DNA from: Nereocystis luetkeana
Lineage: Eukaryota; Sar; Phaeophyceae; Laminariales; Laminariaceae
DNA: 64,000 nucleotides
Assembly (NCBI GenBank): GCA_031213475.1
Contig: JARUPZ010000025.1
Span: 5,591,676-5,655,675 of the forward strand
Direction of reading: 5' to 3'
The translations under genes and the position numbers were made by a program. Numbering within the stretch: position 1 is the stretch's first letter; the number at the start of each line of letters is the position of its first letter. This document shows positions 11,475-22,400 of this stretch, in pieces. The notes beneath the pieces were generated by a model that ran no database searches, was not told the DNA's origin, and worked only from the letters and a program-made list of their open reading frames with translations.

Positions 11475-12370
11475 CGCTCCTCCCGCAACGATATTCGAAA
11501 GGTCTCCCTGTTTCGATACCAGCAGCGAGGTACCCTTCAAAAACAGCAGTTACATGTGACACGGTACCACGAAAATACTGCTGCCGCTCAGGTTGGGCTG
11601 AATATTAGAGTCGTACACATACGCATTGCCATGGTAGTCTAAATGAATACAGCCGACCCCCCTCTATTTTATTTCTCGAGGAGTACCACACAGCAAGAAA
11701 AAAACCGGCCGCCCAAAAAAACACAGACGAGATGTGCGGGGCCGAAAACAAAACAAATTCGAGAGTCACGCCTGAGGCGAAGAACATCCGCAAACAAACG
11801 AGAGTTACACCTGAGGCGAAGGCCGGCCGCAAACAATCGTCAAGGCGTGCGCGGGAACGAAAAACAAATCGAGGGTCAGGACGGAGATATTCGTGGCCTT
11901 CTTTTCTTTTCTGGTGCTGCCTTATCGAGAGTCTGTGATGGTGGCTGCCTGGCGTGACTACTGTTTCCTGATACGTTATGCATGGTCACTGCTATAAACA
12001 GCAGTAGCGCTACCCGAATATATGTACTCTATCTTAGTTTCTACGTATATCTCTCGCTACTGAAACACATCAGACTCCATCATCCCGGACGGAACTCGGG
12101 GCTCGATACCCGGCCACCCATCAGATTCCATCCAGGAGGAGCTCGGGCAGAGCCACTGATCCCGCCCAGGGAAAAACTCAGGCCCCGATGCTTGGGCCTC
12201 ATTCCGCCCAGGAGGACTCTCGGGCCCAGTTATTCGGGCCCTCGTTCCGCCCGGGAGAAATCTCGGGCCCAGGTGCTCGGGGTCGAACAAATTCCCTTGG
12301 TACCGATCTCTCGTGTCCCCGCCAGAGCTCATGACCTTGCGCTCCAACCCCCCCCTCTCTCTGTCAACTC
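11475..12370 (-). repeat. 5' leader of the minus-strand non-autonomous element
   Basis: Reverse-complement relative of 26229-27145. It contains a block of GGGCCCGAG/CTCGGGCC repeats (about 12075-12345) followed by CCTCAGGCGTGACTC modules (about 11690-11880). Both are also found in the E1 leader. Confidence 0.75.
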
Positions 12371-12383
12371 CCTGGGTTCACCA
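12371..12383 (-). promoter_or_regulatory. Primer-binding site of the non-autonomous element
   Basis: Immediately after the 5' LTR the minus strand reads TGGTGAACCCAGG, which would pair with a tRNA 3' end CCUGGGUUCACCA. E1 has TGA in place of TGG at the same site. Confidence 0.6.
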
Positions 12384-12947
12384 TGATACAGCTGACCTCC
12401 TCTTGTGTGCCGCTATCGGCTCCGTCTCAGATCGATAGGCAGCTGTTGTCGTTCGTTGAGAGAGTCCTCTTGGGGATTTCCTCCGTACCTCGCTCCTAAA
12501 TCCTCTCTGGCCACGGGGTGGCCAGACGCCACGAGAGTTGAGTTTTGGCATTGCTCAGCGAATGCGACGTGGGATTAACTGACATGCACGTGATGGGCAA
12601 CTGACATGGACGTGGTGGGCAAGACTCTTGCACGGTGTTTGAACAGGATATGGTTTAACTTGTTTCTTTCGTTCTTTGGTGGGGTTGACTAACCCCAGGT
12701 AGGGCCACAGAGCACCCGTATCGACCATTACAGCCGATACGGGGTTTTCGTGACCCAGACAATGGCCTCCCCTGCTGGCGACATTCCATTGTATACCTAC
12801 ATCGAAATGACAGCGAGCCATCCTACGGCTCTATCGCTGCCTTACACGATGCACCCTCCGTGCCTCACTGGTCAGGTCAGTCGACGTACATCATAGAATA
12901 CCCTGTCGGCCACCTAGGCGACTCCTGGAGCCCGTAGCGCTGCAATA
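12384..12947 (-). repeat. 5' LTR of the minus-strand non-autonomous element
   Basis: 564 bp. Same sequence family as the E1 LTR, with a short internal duplication around 12590-12620. Starts TATTGCAG at 12947 and ends TATCA at 12384. Confidence 0.85.
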
Positions 12948-13029
12948 TATCTCGGTATAACTTCGTATAAAAAACACAAAGGCAAAGCATCTTGGATGTA
13001 GATTCAGTGCTGGAGGCCGACAACGTGCG

Positions 13030-13043
13030 GGAGCAACAGCATC

Positions 13044-13113
<70 letters not shown>
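13030..13113. repeat. (CAA)n microsatellite
   Basis: About 28 CAA triplets, the reverse complement of the long GTT run at 50240-50340. It belongs to the repeat-filled intron of copy 1 of the Cys-rich family. Confidence 0.9.
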
Positions 13114-13421
13114 GCACAAACAACAGCAGCAGCGGCGGTAGACACTGACTCAAAGGTCCCTACAGCAGCAAAACGCGAACGACGACTACACAAACCAACC
13201 TGAAACGAAAATAGGCAGCATCAGGGGCGGTAGGTGCGCAGGGTAACAAGAGCAGGAAAAAAAAGTGCCGCAGCAGCAGTAGCAGCAGCAATGGGCTGCG
13301 CCACCAAGTCGTCTAAATTAAAATTGCTAGTAGTGTGAAAGAAACTCAACAACGACAGTCGCGGCGGAAGACATAGGGAGCGACCAACAACAGCAACAGA
13401 GAAGCACAGCACATAACTCAG

Positions 13422-14088
13422 AGCCATGTCCTATCTCGAGCGTGAAGGACACGGTGCAGATATCGATAGGCCTGGCGCAGAATTCACAGTCTTTGGGCCA
13501 CTTCAAGATAATCCCGCTGCCGGGGCAGGTGTCGTGCTCGCAGGTCGCAAACTCGACCTTGCCTCCAACGTTCTGTCTCCATAGCTGGGAGATGCAGCTG
13601 TTGCACTTTACAGCGCAATGGAGCACTGACTTCGCCGGGGGGGTTCTGTTCGAAACGGGCCTCCAAGATCCGTCAGAAGAGGACGAGGCAGAAGAGCCTT
13701 GGGGAGTTTTCGTAGGTGTATTGAAGGCAGCACCATTAATGGCGGCAGCAGAAGAAATTGCAGTTCACTCTGTAGAAGCAGCATTACCAGAAGCAGACGA
13801 TGCCGTCTACCATGCACGAGCAGCACTAGCGAGAGGAAAACTCGGTACCAGCAGAAGCAGGGAAAGCAAAGACAGCACGAGCAGGAGCGGCAGAAGTAGG
13901 AGCAACGCCAGCAGGAGGCCCAGCGGTGTACGAAGAGGCACCACCAGCGTGATGCCCGTCGTGTGCTGTTTGCATGTGTCGACGCACGCACATAATCCAA
14001 TGACCCGCGTCGTATGCCGTCTCATAGCCGGTTTCTTCACGCCAAAGCAACTGAGATCAACGTGCAATTGGCCAGGAAACTGACAGTC
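13422..14088 (-). pseudogene. Cys-rich gene family, copy 1, exon A (broken)
   Basis: The minus strand has acceptor AAACAG before 14088. The exon then carries a Leu-rich hydrophobic segment (PLGLLLALLLLLPLLLVL), an Ala/Ser/Pro linker (AAFNTPTKTPQGSSASSSS) and a Cys block with VLHCAVKCNSC, FATCEHDTC and DCEFCARPI. It aligns codon by codon with copy 3 at 49665-50172 and is 159 nt (53 codons) longer, because copy 3 lacks most of the Cys block. Two in-frame stop codons are present and the donor GT at the exon end is CT, so this copy is dead. The adjoining 12955-13420 is the reverse complement of the triplet-rich repeats in the copy 3 intron. I know no named family; DCEFCARPI resembles the first half of a PARP-type zinc finger. 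Confidence 0.55.
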
Positions 14089-14414
14089 CTGTTTAAACTA
14101 TTCCGGAACAAAATAATTAGAATCCGTCTACTCGCGAAGAGTTCAAAGCTCTCGCGAAACATGGTTGATAATATTGCGAAAGGCTACCGAAATGCCCTCA
14201 CAGCGACCTTCCAGAGCAAACGAGTTTATACGTATATAAATTTGTAGTAACCCTGAATTTACTTCAACGGTCGTGACGTTGAATTGCGTTCGCCGCCTTC
14301 AAAAGTACATACCTGGTACACCTCAATGACGTCCCTGATGAAACGAACAAGATAGATTACTTCGTTGTTTTTTCAGCTATCGCAAACAAACTCCAGATTA
14401 CATGTAAGGCCCTT

Positions 14415-14461
14415 CCTATGCGGTTCGGGTTTTGTGCTTCAGATTTAGCCCCGATCGCATT
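14415..14461. repeat. Left arm of a possible old inverted-repeat element, split by E1
   Basis: TTCCTATGCGGTTCGGG followed by GCTTCAGATTT recurs inverted at about 25975-26031 on the far side of E1. With E1 removed the two arms would be about 650 bp apart. No target duplication was found. Confidence 0.3.
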
Positions 14462-15001
14462 TGTTGCAGCGCTACGGGCTCCAGGAGTCGCCCAGGGGGG
14501 CGACAGGGTATTCTGTGATGTACGTCGACTGACCTGACCAGTGGCGCACGGAGGGTGCATCGTGTAAGGCAGCGGTAAAGCCGTAGGATGGCTCGCTGTC
14601 ATATCGATGTAGGTATACAATGGAGTGTCCCCGGCGGGGGAGGCCATTGTCTGGGTCATGGAAACCCCGTATCGGCTGCTGGTCGATACGGGTGCTCTGT
14701 GGCCCTACCTGGGGTTTAGTCAATCCCACCAAAGAACGAAAGAAACAAGTCAAACCATATCCTGTTCACACACCGTGCATGATTATCGCCTATCACGTGC
14801 CTGTCTGTTAACCACACGTCGCACCTGCTGAGTAATACCAACACTCAACCCGCGTGGCGTCTGGCCACCCCGTGGCCAGAGAGGATTCAGGACCGAGGAA
14901 AGGAGGAAATCCCCAGAAGGACTCTCTCAACGAACGACAACAGCTGGCTATCGAGGTGAGACCGAACCGATAGCGGTACACAGGAGGAGGCAGCTGTAAC
15001 A
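14462..15001 (+). repeat. 5' LTR of E1
   Basis: 540 bp, TGTTGCAG...GCTGTAACA, with TG...CA ends. Indistinguishable by eye from 24880-25419. It should contain the promoter and the polyadenylation signal, which I cannot place. Confidence 0.9.
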
Positions 15002-15014
15002 TGATGAACCCAGG
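15002..15014 (+). promoter_or_regulatory. Primer-binding site of E1 (TGA variant)
   Basis: TGATGAACCCAGG follows the 5' LTR directly. The non-autonomous relative has TGGTGAACCCAGG here, as expected for pairing with a tRNA CCA end, so E1 seems to carry one mismatch at the third base. Confidence 0.5.
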
Positions 15015-16730
15015 CCGATGACAGAGAGAGGGGGAGATTGGAGCGCAAGGTCATGAGCTCTGGCGGGGACACGAGAGATCGGTACCCAGGGAATTTGTTT
15101 GGCCCCGAGCACTTGGGCCCGAGTTTTCTCCCGGGCGGAACGAGGGCCCGAATAACTGGGCCCGAGAGTCCTCTCGGGCGGAATGAGGCCCAAACATCGG
15201 GGCCCGAGTTTTCCCTGGGTGGGATCAGTGTCTCTGCCCGAGCTTCTCCGGGATGGAATCTGATGGGTGGCCAAGTATCGAGCCCCGAGTTCTGTCCGGG
15301 ATGATGGAGTCTGAGGGGTACCAGCGGCGAGGGATACACGTAGAAGCTACGATAGAGTACATATATTCTTGTAGCATTTACTGCTGTTTACAGCAGTGAC
15401 CATGCATAGTGTATCAGGAGACAGCAGTAGTCACGGCAGGTAGCCACCACCTCGGTAGCACAGACTCGCGATACGGAAGAACCGAAAAAACATAGCCACG
15501 AACCTCGCCGTCCTGACCCTCGATTTTTTTTTTCCTTCGGCCCCGCACATCTCGTCTGTTATTTTCTGGCGGCCGGTTCCCCGCAGGCGATTTTGTTTTG
15601 GCTTCTCTCGGCCTTCGCCTCAGATGTAACTCGTTTTGGCGGCCGTTCTTCGCCTTAGGCGCGACCCTCGATGTATTTTTGTTTTCGGCCCCGCATATCT
15701 CGTCGTTTTTTTTTCTGCGGCCGGTTCCCCTCAGGCGTGACTCTCGATTTTTTTTTTTGCTACAGCCCCGCACACATCGGCTGTTTTTGAGGCTGTTTCC
15801 CCTCAGGCGTGACTCGCGATTTTTTTTCTCGCCCGCGCGCACCTTTAGGATTCTTCGTTGCGACAGTTCCGCACCGCCGGCGGGCTTCTCAATTTTTTTT
15901 TTTCTCGTACACATCTCGACGATTTCGGCGGCCGGCCTGCGCCTCAGGCGTAACTCGCGATTTTTTTTTTCACGACCATTCTTCGCCCCAGGCGGGACTC
16001 CCGATTTTTCTTGTCGGCCCCGCGCATCTCGTTCGTTTTTTTTTCTTTGCGGCCGTGCTTCACCTCAGGCGTGACTCTCGAATTTTGTTTTTCCCGTCCT
16101 CACGCTCGTTACGACTTGGGCGGCGGTTCTCCAACTCACGTGTGACTCTCGATGCGATGGCGTAGCGAGGGGGTATCTCTATGAATAGCAGGACTCCCGA
16201 ATTTTCTGTCTGGCCCACGCAGCGACGGTTTTTTTTTTGTTTGGTGGATTTAATTACGGCTCCACACCGACCGGTTCCCCCTCATGCGCACCGTTCGGGG
16301 TTTCTCTCGGACACGTGAGAGACGCTTGACGTGACACCCGTTTTCCCCGGCAGGGCTCTTGAGTTTTATTTTCAACACGTATCATCACTCCATTCTGCCA
16401 CGTCCGGCGTCGCGGTATTGTAGGAGGGGGTTACACGGGTCTGTCGCGGGTCGGTCGAGCGGCCCCACGTAAGCCGTTCCGAAGTCGATTTTCATTTTCG
16501 TTCCTTTTGTTTCCGCCTGCCCCGCTCCGCCCCACGACCCTCGCGCTACTCCGCTCAGCCCACTCGATCGTGCGATAGGGAAACAGCCAAAAAAAAAAAA
16601 AAACAAGAGAAAAGAAGAGAGAAAGCAAAAGCAAAAAAAAAAAAAAAAACAACAACAAAGAAACCAAAAACAACCAAGACATTAGAACGGGGACAAACAA
16701 AAGGGTGAAGAAAAGGGGAAGGGCGGACAA
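15015..16730 (+). repeat. E1 leader with two blocks of internal repeats
   Basis: Block 1 (about 15105-15310) has a roughly 40-bp period built on GGGCCCGAG and CCGGGCGGAA, with strong hairpin potential. Block 2 (about 15520-16160) has about eight modules of the form CCTCAGGCGTGACTCTCGA followed by a run of T. A-rich runs (16588-16650) lie before the gag start. No credible coding. Confidence 0.75.
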
Positions 16731-17243
16731 ATGGATATTCGCTATTATGGTCGCAATAGCCGCTCCCGGAGCCCAGCCCGCCGCGCGCGGGGCGAACGGG
16801 GACGCCGCCACGGCAAGAGCGACCGGGATAAGGGCGGTCGCGGCCATGAACGCCAGGGGCCCCGCACACACAGGCGGAGCCACAGTCGCAGGGGCAGGCG
16901 GAGCCGCAGTCGCAGTAGCGACAACAGCCGCCGGAGCGCCATGCGGAAGCGCACCCGCAGTACCAGCAACCGGGCGCGGCACAGGGAACCCGGGGGACGG
17001 GGGCAATCAGGGCTATCGCCGCCGCCGCGGAGGGAGCGGCAACAGTCGCCCCAGCAGGAGGAGGAGGAGGAACCGCGTCAGGCGCAGCAGCTGTATCATC
17101 ATCAGCCAGCCATGCAACAGCAACAGCAACAGCAGCAACAGCAGCAACAGCAGCAGCAGCAGCAGCAACCGCAACAGCAACAGCAGCAGCCGCAACAGCA
17201 GCAGTCGCCGCAGCACCAGCAACAACAGCAGCAAGGGCAGCTA

Positions 17244-17275
<32 letters not shown>

Positions 17276-19475
17276 ACAGCAGCAGCCACAACAGCAGCAG
17301 CAGGCGCCGCAGTACCAGCAACAGCAGCAGTCGCCACCGCAGCAGCAGGCGCCGCAGTACCAGCCACAGCACCAGCCACAACAGCAGCAGTACCAGCATC
17401 AGCAGCCACGGCAACAGACACAGCAGCAACAACAGCAGCAGTACCAGCAGCAGCAGCAGTACCAGCAGCAGCAGCCGCTGCCGCAACAGCAGCAGCACCA
17501 GCAGCAGGACCAGCATCCGCAGCCGCAACAGCAGCAGCGACCGCCGACGCTCCCGATCGAAGTGCAACACCATCAGCAGAGGGTGGGGCATCGAGTTCCG
17601 GAGGCATTCCCACAGCAGCTTCCACTCACACATCCGTTCCAGCAGCCGCCGGCCGGGCCGATGCAGGTACAGCAACAACCGGGGCTCGTGGAGGGGAGCA
17701 ACCGGGGGGGGGAGTATGCCAGCACGGTAGCTCCACCCACGCAGGGGTCACACCTGCCGGCAGCCACCACACTGTACGGCGCCCAACACGGAGCCGGGCA
17801 CTTTTTGCGACCGGCACCAAGGGTTTGGCAACCAAGTCTCGGCACTACAACGCCGACCTCGGGGGAGGCCCACTGGGGACCACCCTTCCCCGCCCAACAC
17901 CTAGGGGCAACGGACAGCAATCCGAAGGAGGAACAACGAGTGGTCACCAAGATTATGGCGGACATGGGGGTCCCCAAGGGCCAGGATGCTTTCGTGGGGC
18001 TGTTCGCTGATCCGCGGGGCCAACTCTCGTGGCGAAGTGATCCTGTTTGGTTCGCCGACAAGCTGGCGAAGACCATGGCATCGGTTCAGGGGTCGGTATG
18101 GACAATGCCAGTAGACGTAGAGTCGGCGGGCGAGATTAACCCAACACGGCCCCGAGCCAACACCTTGACGCCGAGACGGGTGGAATGTTTCACAAAGCTA
18201 ATCGCCGACACTCTGGCGACGCGGGACATGATTCGCCCGCACACGTACATAGAAGTCCCACTCGTGGAAGGAGGATTTTGCCAGGTGCCATTTGAGGAGG
18301 TCACGGTGACGGAGTGGTGCAGGATACTCGTGGCGGAAGTAGCCCCCTCCGGGCAAGCTCAAAAAAGGGCTGAGGTAGCGCTAGAAGAGATGACCCTCAT
18401 ACAAGGGGAGTCATGGATGGCGGCGGCTCGGCGGCTGGTGTTGCACATGCGCGCGGTAACCGCAGACGAGACGAAGCCGCACGCATCGGAGGAACAGTAC
18501 TTCTGGAGGTACGTGGCGGGCAAACACGTCTCGGAGTTGTGCGAGCGAGCGGTGAACCTTTTCTTCACCAGCGAATCGGACCGAAATGGGTTGGAGGCTC
18601 TCCTAGTCCAGATCGGCACGGAAATCAAGCAGCAGCTTACGCCTATGCATGTGCATGCCGGCAAGCCATTATCGGCGTACATGGTGGCTCGCGGGCGAGT
18701 GGCCCACGGCATATTCGACCGCCTGGTTAAAGCCCTTCTCACCAGATGCAACCGATACCCCATAGCCGCGGCGCCGGGTGGGCGTAAGAGGGACAGTGTA
18801 GCAGCTCTCTCACAAAGTCACAGGTTGCCCATGACAAGGGGCACGCGGAGCGAACTTCCGAAAAGGGAGGAGCGGCGAGGAGGAGACCGACCTCCCGCCA
18901 GAGAGTCGACCAGGGTTTGGAGGAAGAACCTGGAGGCTATCCGAGACAGCGCATGCGCGGCGCTAGGAGCTGCGGGTTACGGGCTCGACGACGAGGACGA
19001 GGAGGAGGAGGAAGATAAAACGACCGACAGGCCCCAGCCCCTCGCGGCGTTTTCCAATATACGCGCATCCACCCCAGGGGCGCATGGGACCCCGTTCGTT
19101 AGTCGCAGGGGGGGTAGAAATGACCGATGGAGGAAAAGGGACCGAGAGGAAAATGACACTTCCGAGGAGGATGATGAGCTGCCGAGCCAAGAAGCGGAGG
19201 ACAGCGTAATCATCAACGCCCTTCGCCGCAGAAAGATCTGCTTTTTCCACGCGCGCGGGTCGCCATGCCCCCACGAGAACAAAAACTCGTCACGAAAAGG
19301 ATGTCGCTTTTCGCATGATGAAGCCGTGGTACCCTACGGTCACTACCCTCGCAGGTATGCGGCAGGCCACGAGCCTACCACGGAGGTGGAGACCCGGATG
19401 CTCACAGCGCTGGAGATGCTGAGTGCGTATACAACCGCAGACGGAGAGGGCGACGCGGGGGTCAACAGCTCCTGA
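16731..19475 (+). CDS. gag: E1 Gag: SR-rich, Q-rich, with C-terminal CCCH zinc finger
   Basis: 914 codons from ATG 16731 to TGA 19473-19475. Gag packages the element RNA into cytoplasmic particles. Segments in order: an Arg/Ser-rich head with RS dipeptides (about 1-100), a Gln-rich tract from CAG/CAA repeats (about 127-270), a structured region without low complexity (about 380-700) that should be the capsid, an acidic patch DDEDEEEEED near 760, and a terminal finger with Cys 837, Cys 846, Cys 858 and His 862 (C-x8-C-x11-C-x3-H). The usual retrotransposon nucleocapsid has a CCHC knuckle; here a CCCH-like finger is in its place. The protein is long for a Ty3-group Gag because of the low-complexity half. 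pol follows in the same frame. The start is the first ATG after the A-rich leader. Confidence 0.85.
17113..17540 (+). repeat. CAG/CAA-rich repeat coding for poly-Gln
   Basis: Imperfect CAG and CAA codons give near-uninterrupted glutamine in the gag frame. The other frames read as poly-Ser or poly-Ala and are shadows. Confidence 0.9.
19473..19475 (+). promoter_or_regulatory. Single UGA between gag and pol in one frame (possible readthrough site)
   Basis: The gag stop TCC-TGA-AAG is followed by open codons in the same frame straight into pol, so 19476-23911 would be translated by suppression of this one codon. Gammaretroviruses use a comparable gag-stop-pol layout; its use here is inference. 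Confidence 0.5.
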
Positions 19476-22400
19476 AAGGACGCCCTGGGGAGCCACACCC
19501 CGGGGAACAGTAAGCGAGGCGGGCGCGGGCAAGGGCCAGCGGAAGGAAAGAGGCAGGGAGGTGAACAGGACCTCCGGCGCGAGACACGGAGCAGGACAGG
19601 GCGGAGAAGCGGCGGAATAGCTGACCAGGTCAAGGGGAACAAGGGGCCCGAGTTGGCAGTCATAGACACTAGAGACTCAAACCGAATGGCAGCAGTGGGC
19701 AGGGGGGCCAAGCAGGTATGGGTCAACGCGTTCGTGTGGCACCAGACGAAGACGAGCTGCCGTATCCCGGTGGAAGTGCTGGTCGACACAGGGGCGGGAG
19801 GTGGAAACTACGCTTCGGAGGCCTTTGTGCGATCGGTCGAACACAGTGGAAGGGGGGGGCAGTCGATGGTGAGTTCGAGGGGGCAGGGGTGGCTGCGAGC
19901 GGCCAACCCCGCGAGCAGCGCAACGCCCCCCATGAAAATCGCGGGATCGTGCGAGCTTCCGCTGGTGTTTCGACCGGAAGACAGGGTGCGAAAGGTGTTA
20001 GTACGAGTGGTACAAGACCTCCCATACGGGCTAGTCATAGGGGCGGCGTTCTTGAGGAAAAACGGAAGCGTTATCAGCTTCGCAGCAGGCGGGGGCTTCA
20101 AGCCAGCGCCAGAGTCGCCGTGGGTACCCTTTATCTCGTCAACGCCCGCATCGAGGAAAGAAGGCGGGGTGGTGGCGGGGTGGCGGGCGGCGAGCAGACC
20201 TGGCAATGCAGAGGTTAAGGTGGTGGCCATTAAGAACGGGGCGACGTGGGAGCAGTTCTGCGCCGTCAAGCCGTCAGGAGAGCAGGAAGAGCCGGAAGAG
20301 ATAATCGAGCCGGCGACACTGCCCAGCGGAGGTTCGGTGGCATGGGAGGACGACGGGACCCTGCAGTGGGAGCTGAGGCTAGCCAGAGAGGTGGTAGTAC
20401 CGGGTTTCGTCAGCGTACAGGTAGACGCATATACAAAGGGGGTACAGCCGCAGGATCGGCAACTAGTAGTGGTGGAGCCGAACAAGTCGTACGACATGGA
20501 ATTGGGGGCGGAGATGGGCGTAGCTAGGGGAGCACAGTGGTGGTACCCGGGAACACCGTTACAATGCAAGGTGGTCAACCGGTCTAAAGCGTCGTTAACC
20601 CTCAAACGAGGCAGGGTGGTGGCCCGGATCTACGCAGTCAACACGAGCGACAAAGAGCGCATGAGGATGCTGTGCGACCCCGCCTATCCGGCAGGGCCAG
20701 ACACGACAAGGGCGGGAGGCGGAGTCGACAGCTCAACCCAGTCGACACAGCGCACTTCACCGGGGGAGGAGAGTGGAAGTGCGGACGAGGTGGACTTGTC
20801 ACAGGCCAACATAGCTCAGACAAACACCGCCGTGAAAGGCGCCCTCATGAGGTTACTGGAGAAGTACCGCCCGGTGTTCCCGGCAAACCCAAAGGTGGTC
20901 CCGGCTTGCAATCGGGCCAAAATGCAGCTGCCCTTAGTGAACAGCAACTGCACACCTCACGCAGCGAAGCAAAGAAGGTACTCTCCGGAGGAAACCGCAA
21001 TGATACAAAGCGAGATTACGAAACTGAAGAAGGCAGGAGCGATTCGGAGATCACACTCGGCATGGGCGGCCAACTGCGTCGTCGTGATGAAAAAGGACGG
21101 TACGGCGAGGGTTTGCCAGGACTTTAGAGCGCTGAACAGCTCGACGATATCGCACAGCGGGGGGCTAGGTAACATAGGCAGCATCTTCGACGGTATGAGG
21201 GGGTCAACGTGCTTTACGTCCATCGATCTGGCTTCAGGGTTCACGCAGCTCGAGATAGCTGAGGAAGACAAGCACAAGACCGCCTTTCGAGACGCGCACG
21301 GGGAGCTGTGGGAATTCAACCGGTGTGGTTTCGGGCTGAAGACCATCCCGTCAGGCTTTGCAGCATACGTAGGAGAGGCCCTGGGCCCGTTGAAGGGGAA
21401 GGGGGTCGAGAACTGGTTGGATGATATTCTTATCCACACCAAATCAGTGGACGGGCACGTGGAGCTGCTGGAGAAGGTGCTCGAGAGACTCCGGCGGTTT
21501 GGCCTTTCGGTGAATTTGCCCAAGTCGATATGGTGCGCGCCTCAGCAGGAGTTCGTCGGCATGGTGGTTAGCAGGCTAGGCGTTCAACCCGCGGAAACAA
21601 AGATCGAAGCGGTGGCCAAACTCTCCCGAGCCAACACGGTCGAAGAGGTGAGGGCGCTCTTAGGGATGGGCAGCTACCTCAGGAAGTTCGTGAAGGGATA
21701 CAGCTCGATCGTGGCGCCAATCTCGAATCTTCTCCGGGATAAACGGTTCGCGTCGAAGAGGGCCAGGAAGCTCTTGGTGCCATGGGGGGAGGAGCAGGAT
21801 AAGGCTCTGGCGGCGCTGATAGAGGTGCTCACGTCACCACCCATCCTGGCGCTGCCGAATTGGGAAGCACCGTTCCATCTGCACACGGACGCCAGTGAAC
21901 TCGGCGCGGGAGCTGCGCTCACGCAAGTCGTCAGGGGCACCGAGCGCGTGATCGGGTTCGCGAGCCACCGATGGTCGAAGGCGGACGCCAAAAGGTCGGC
22001 AACGGAAAGAGAGGTCATGGCGGTGTTATGGGCGATACAACAGCACCGACCGTACTTGTGGGGGAGGAAATTCTTCCTTATTACGGACTGCTCCGCGCTA
22101 CTTTGGCTGTTCAAGAGCCAGACCCTCTCCGCGAAGCTTCATCGGTGGGCGCTCAGGCTGATGGAATATGACATGATCTTACTGTGGAGGCCGGGAGCAC
22201 AGCACCGCCTCCCGGACGCCCTATCGCGGCTGCCGATCGCAGACGCGCCAGGGGCGGATGTCGACGACTCGTTTCCGGATGACTCGTCCACCCGGACCAC
22301 GTACAGGGGTCCCCAGGGGCCCGTGCTCGACGGGATACTGCTCAGCGAGCTGGGAGTGGAGGAGGTGGACACACCCACAGGAAAGGACGCCGGGGTAGTG

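Larger units (their letters stand above)
6112..12947 (-). mobile_element. Non-autonomous, internally deleted LTR retrotransposon (E1 relative), with nested insertion
   Basis: Read on the minus strand: 5' LTR 12947-12384, primer-binding site, 5' leader 12370-11475, a nested foreign repeat (11474-7476), a 60-65-bp minisatellite (7475-7271), a scrambled remnant of the E1 integrase C-terminus (about 7200-6850), an E1-like 3' segment with G-rich tract, and the 3' LTR 6651-6112. Both LTRs begin TATTGCAG rather than the TGTTGCAG of E1, which supports their being a pair. No gag, protease or RT reading frame remains, so mobility would need proteins from a relative such as E1. No clear target duplication is seen. 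Confidence 0.75.

Noticed and set aside
14472..14753. ORFs inside the LTRs (identical sets at 14357-14831 and 24859-25249)
   Set aside because: Both strands are open for about 90 codons, but no motif is present and the frames are not kept in the diverged LTRs at 6112, 12384 and 36530.
15002..15020. Half-tRNA primer idea for E1 (anticodon-loop-like TTCATCA)
   Set aside because: The related element at 12371-12383 has TGGTGAACCCAGG, a standard match to a tRNA CCA end. The E1 TGA is better explained by one substitution.
16705..17730. Overlapping long ORFs across the gag Gln-rich region (Ser-rich +, Ala- and Leu-rich -)
   Set aside because: Shadows of the CAG/CAA repeat. Only the frame starting at 16731 continues into a structured Gag with a zinc finger.
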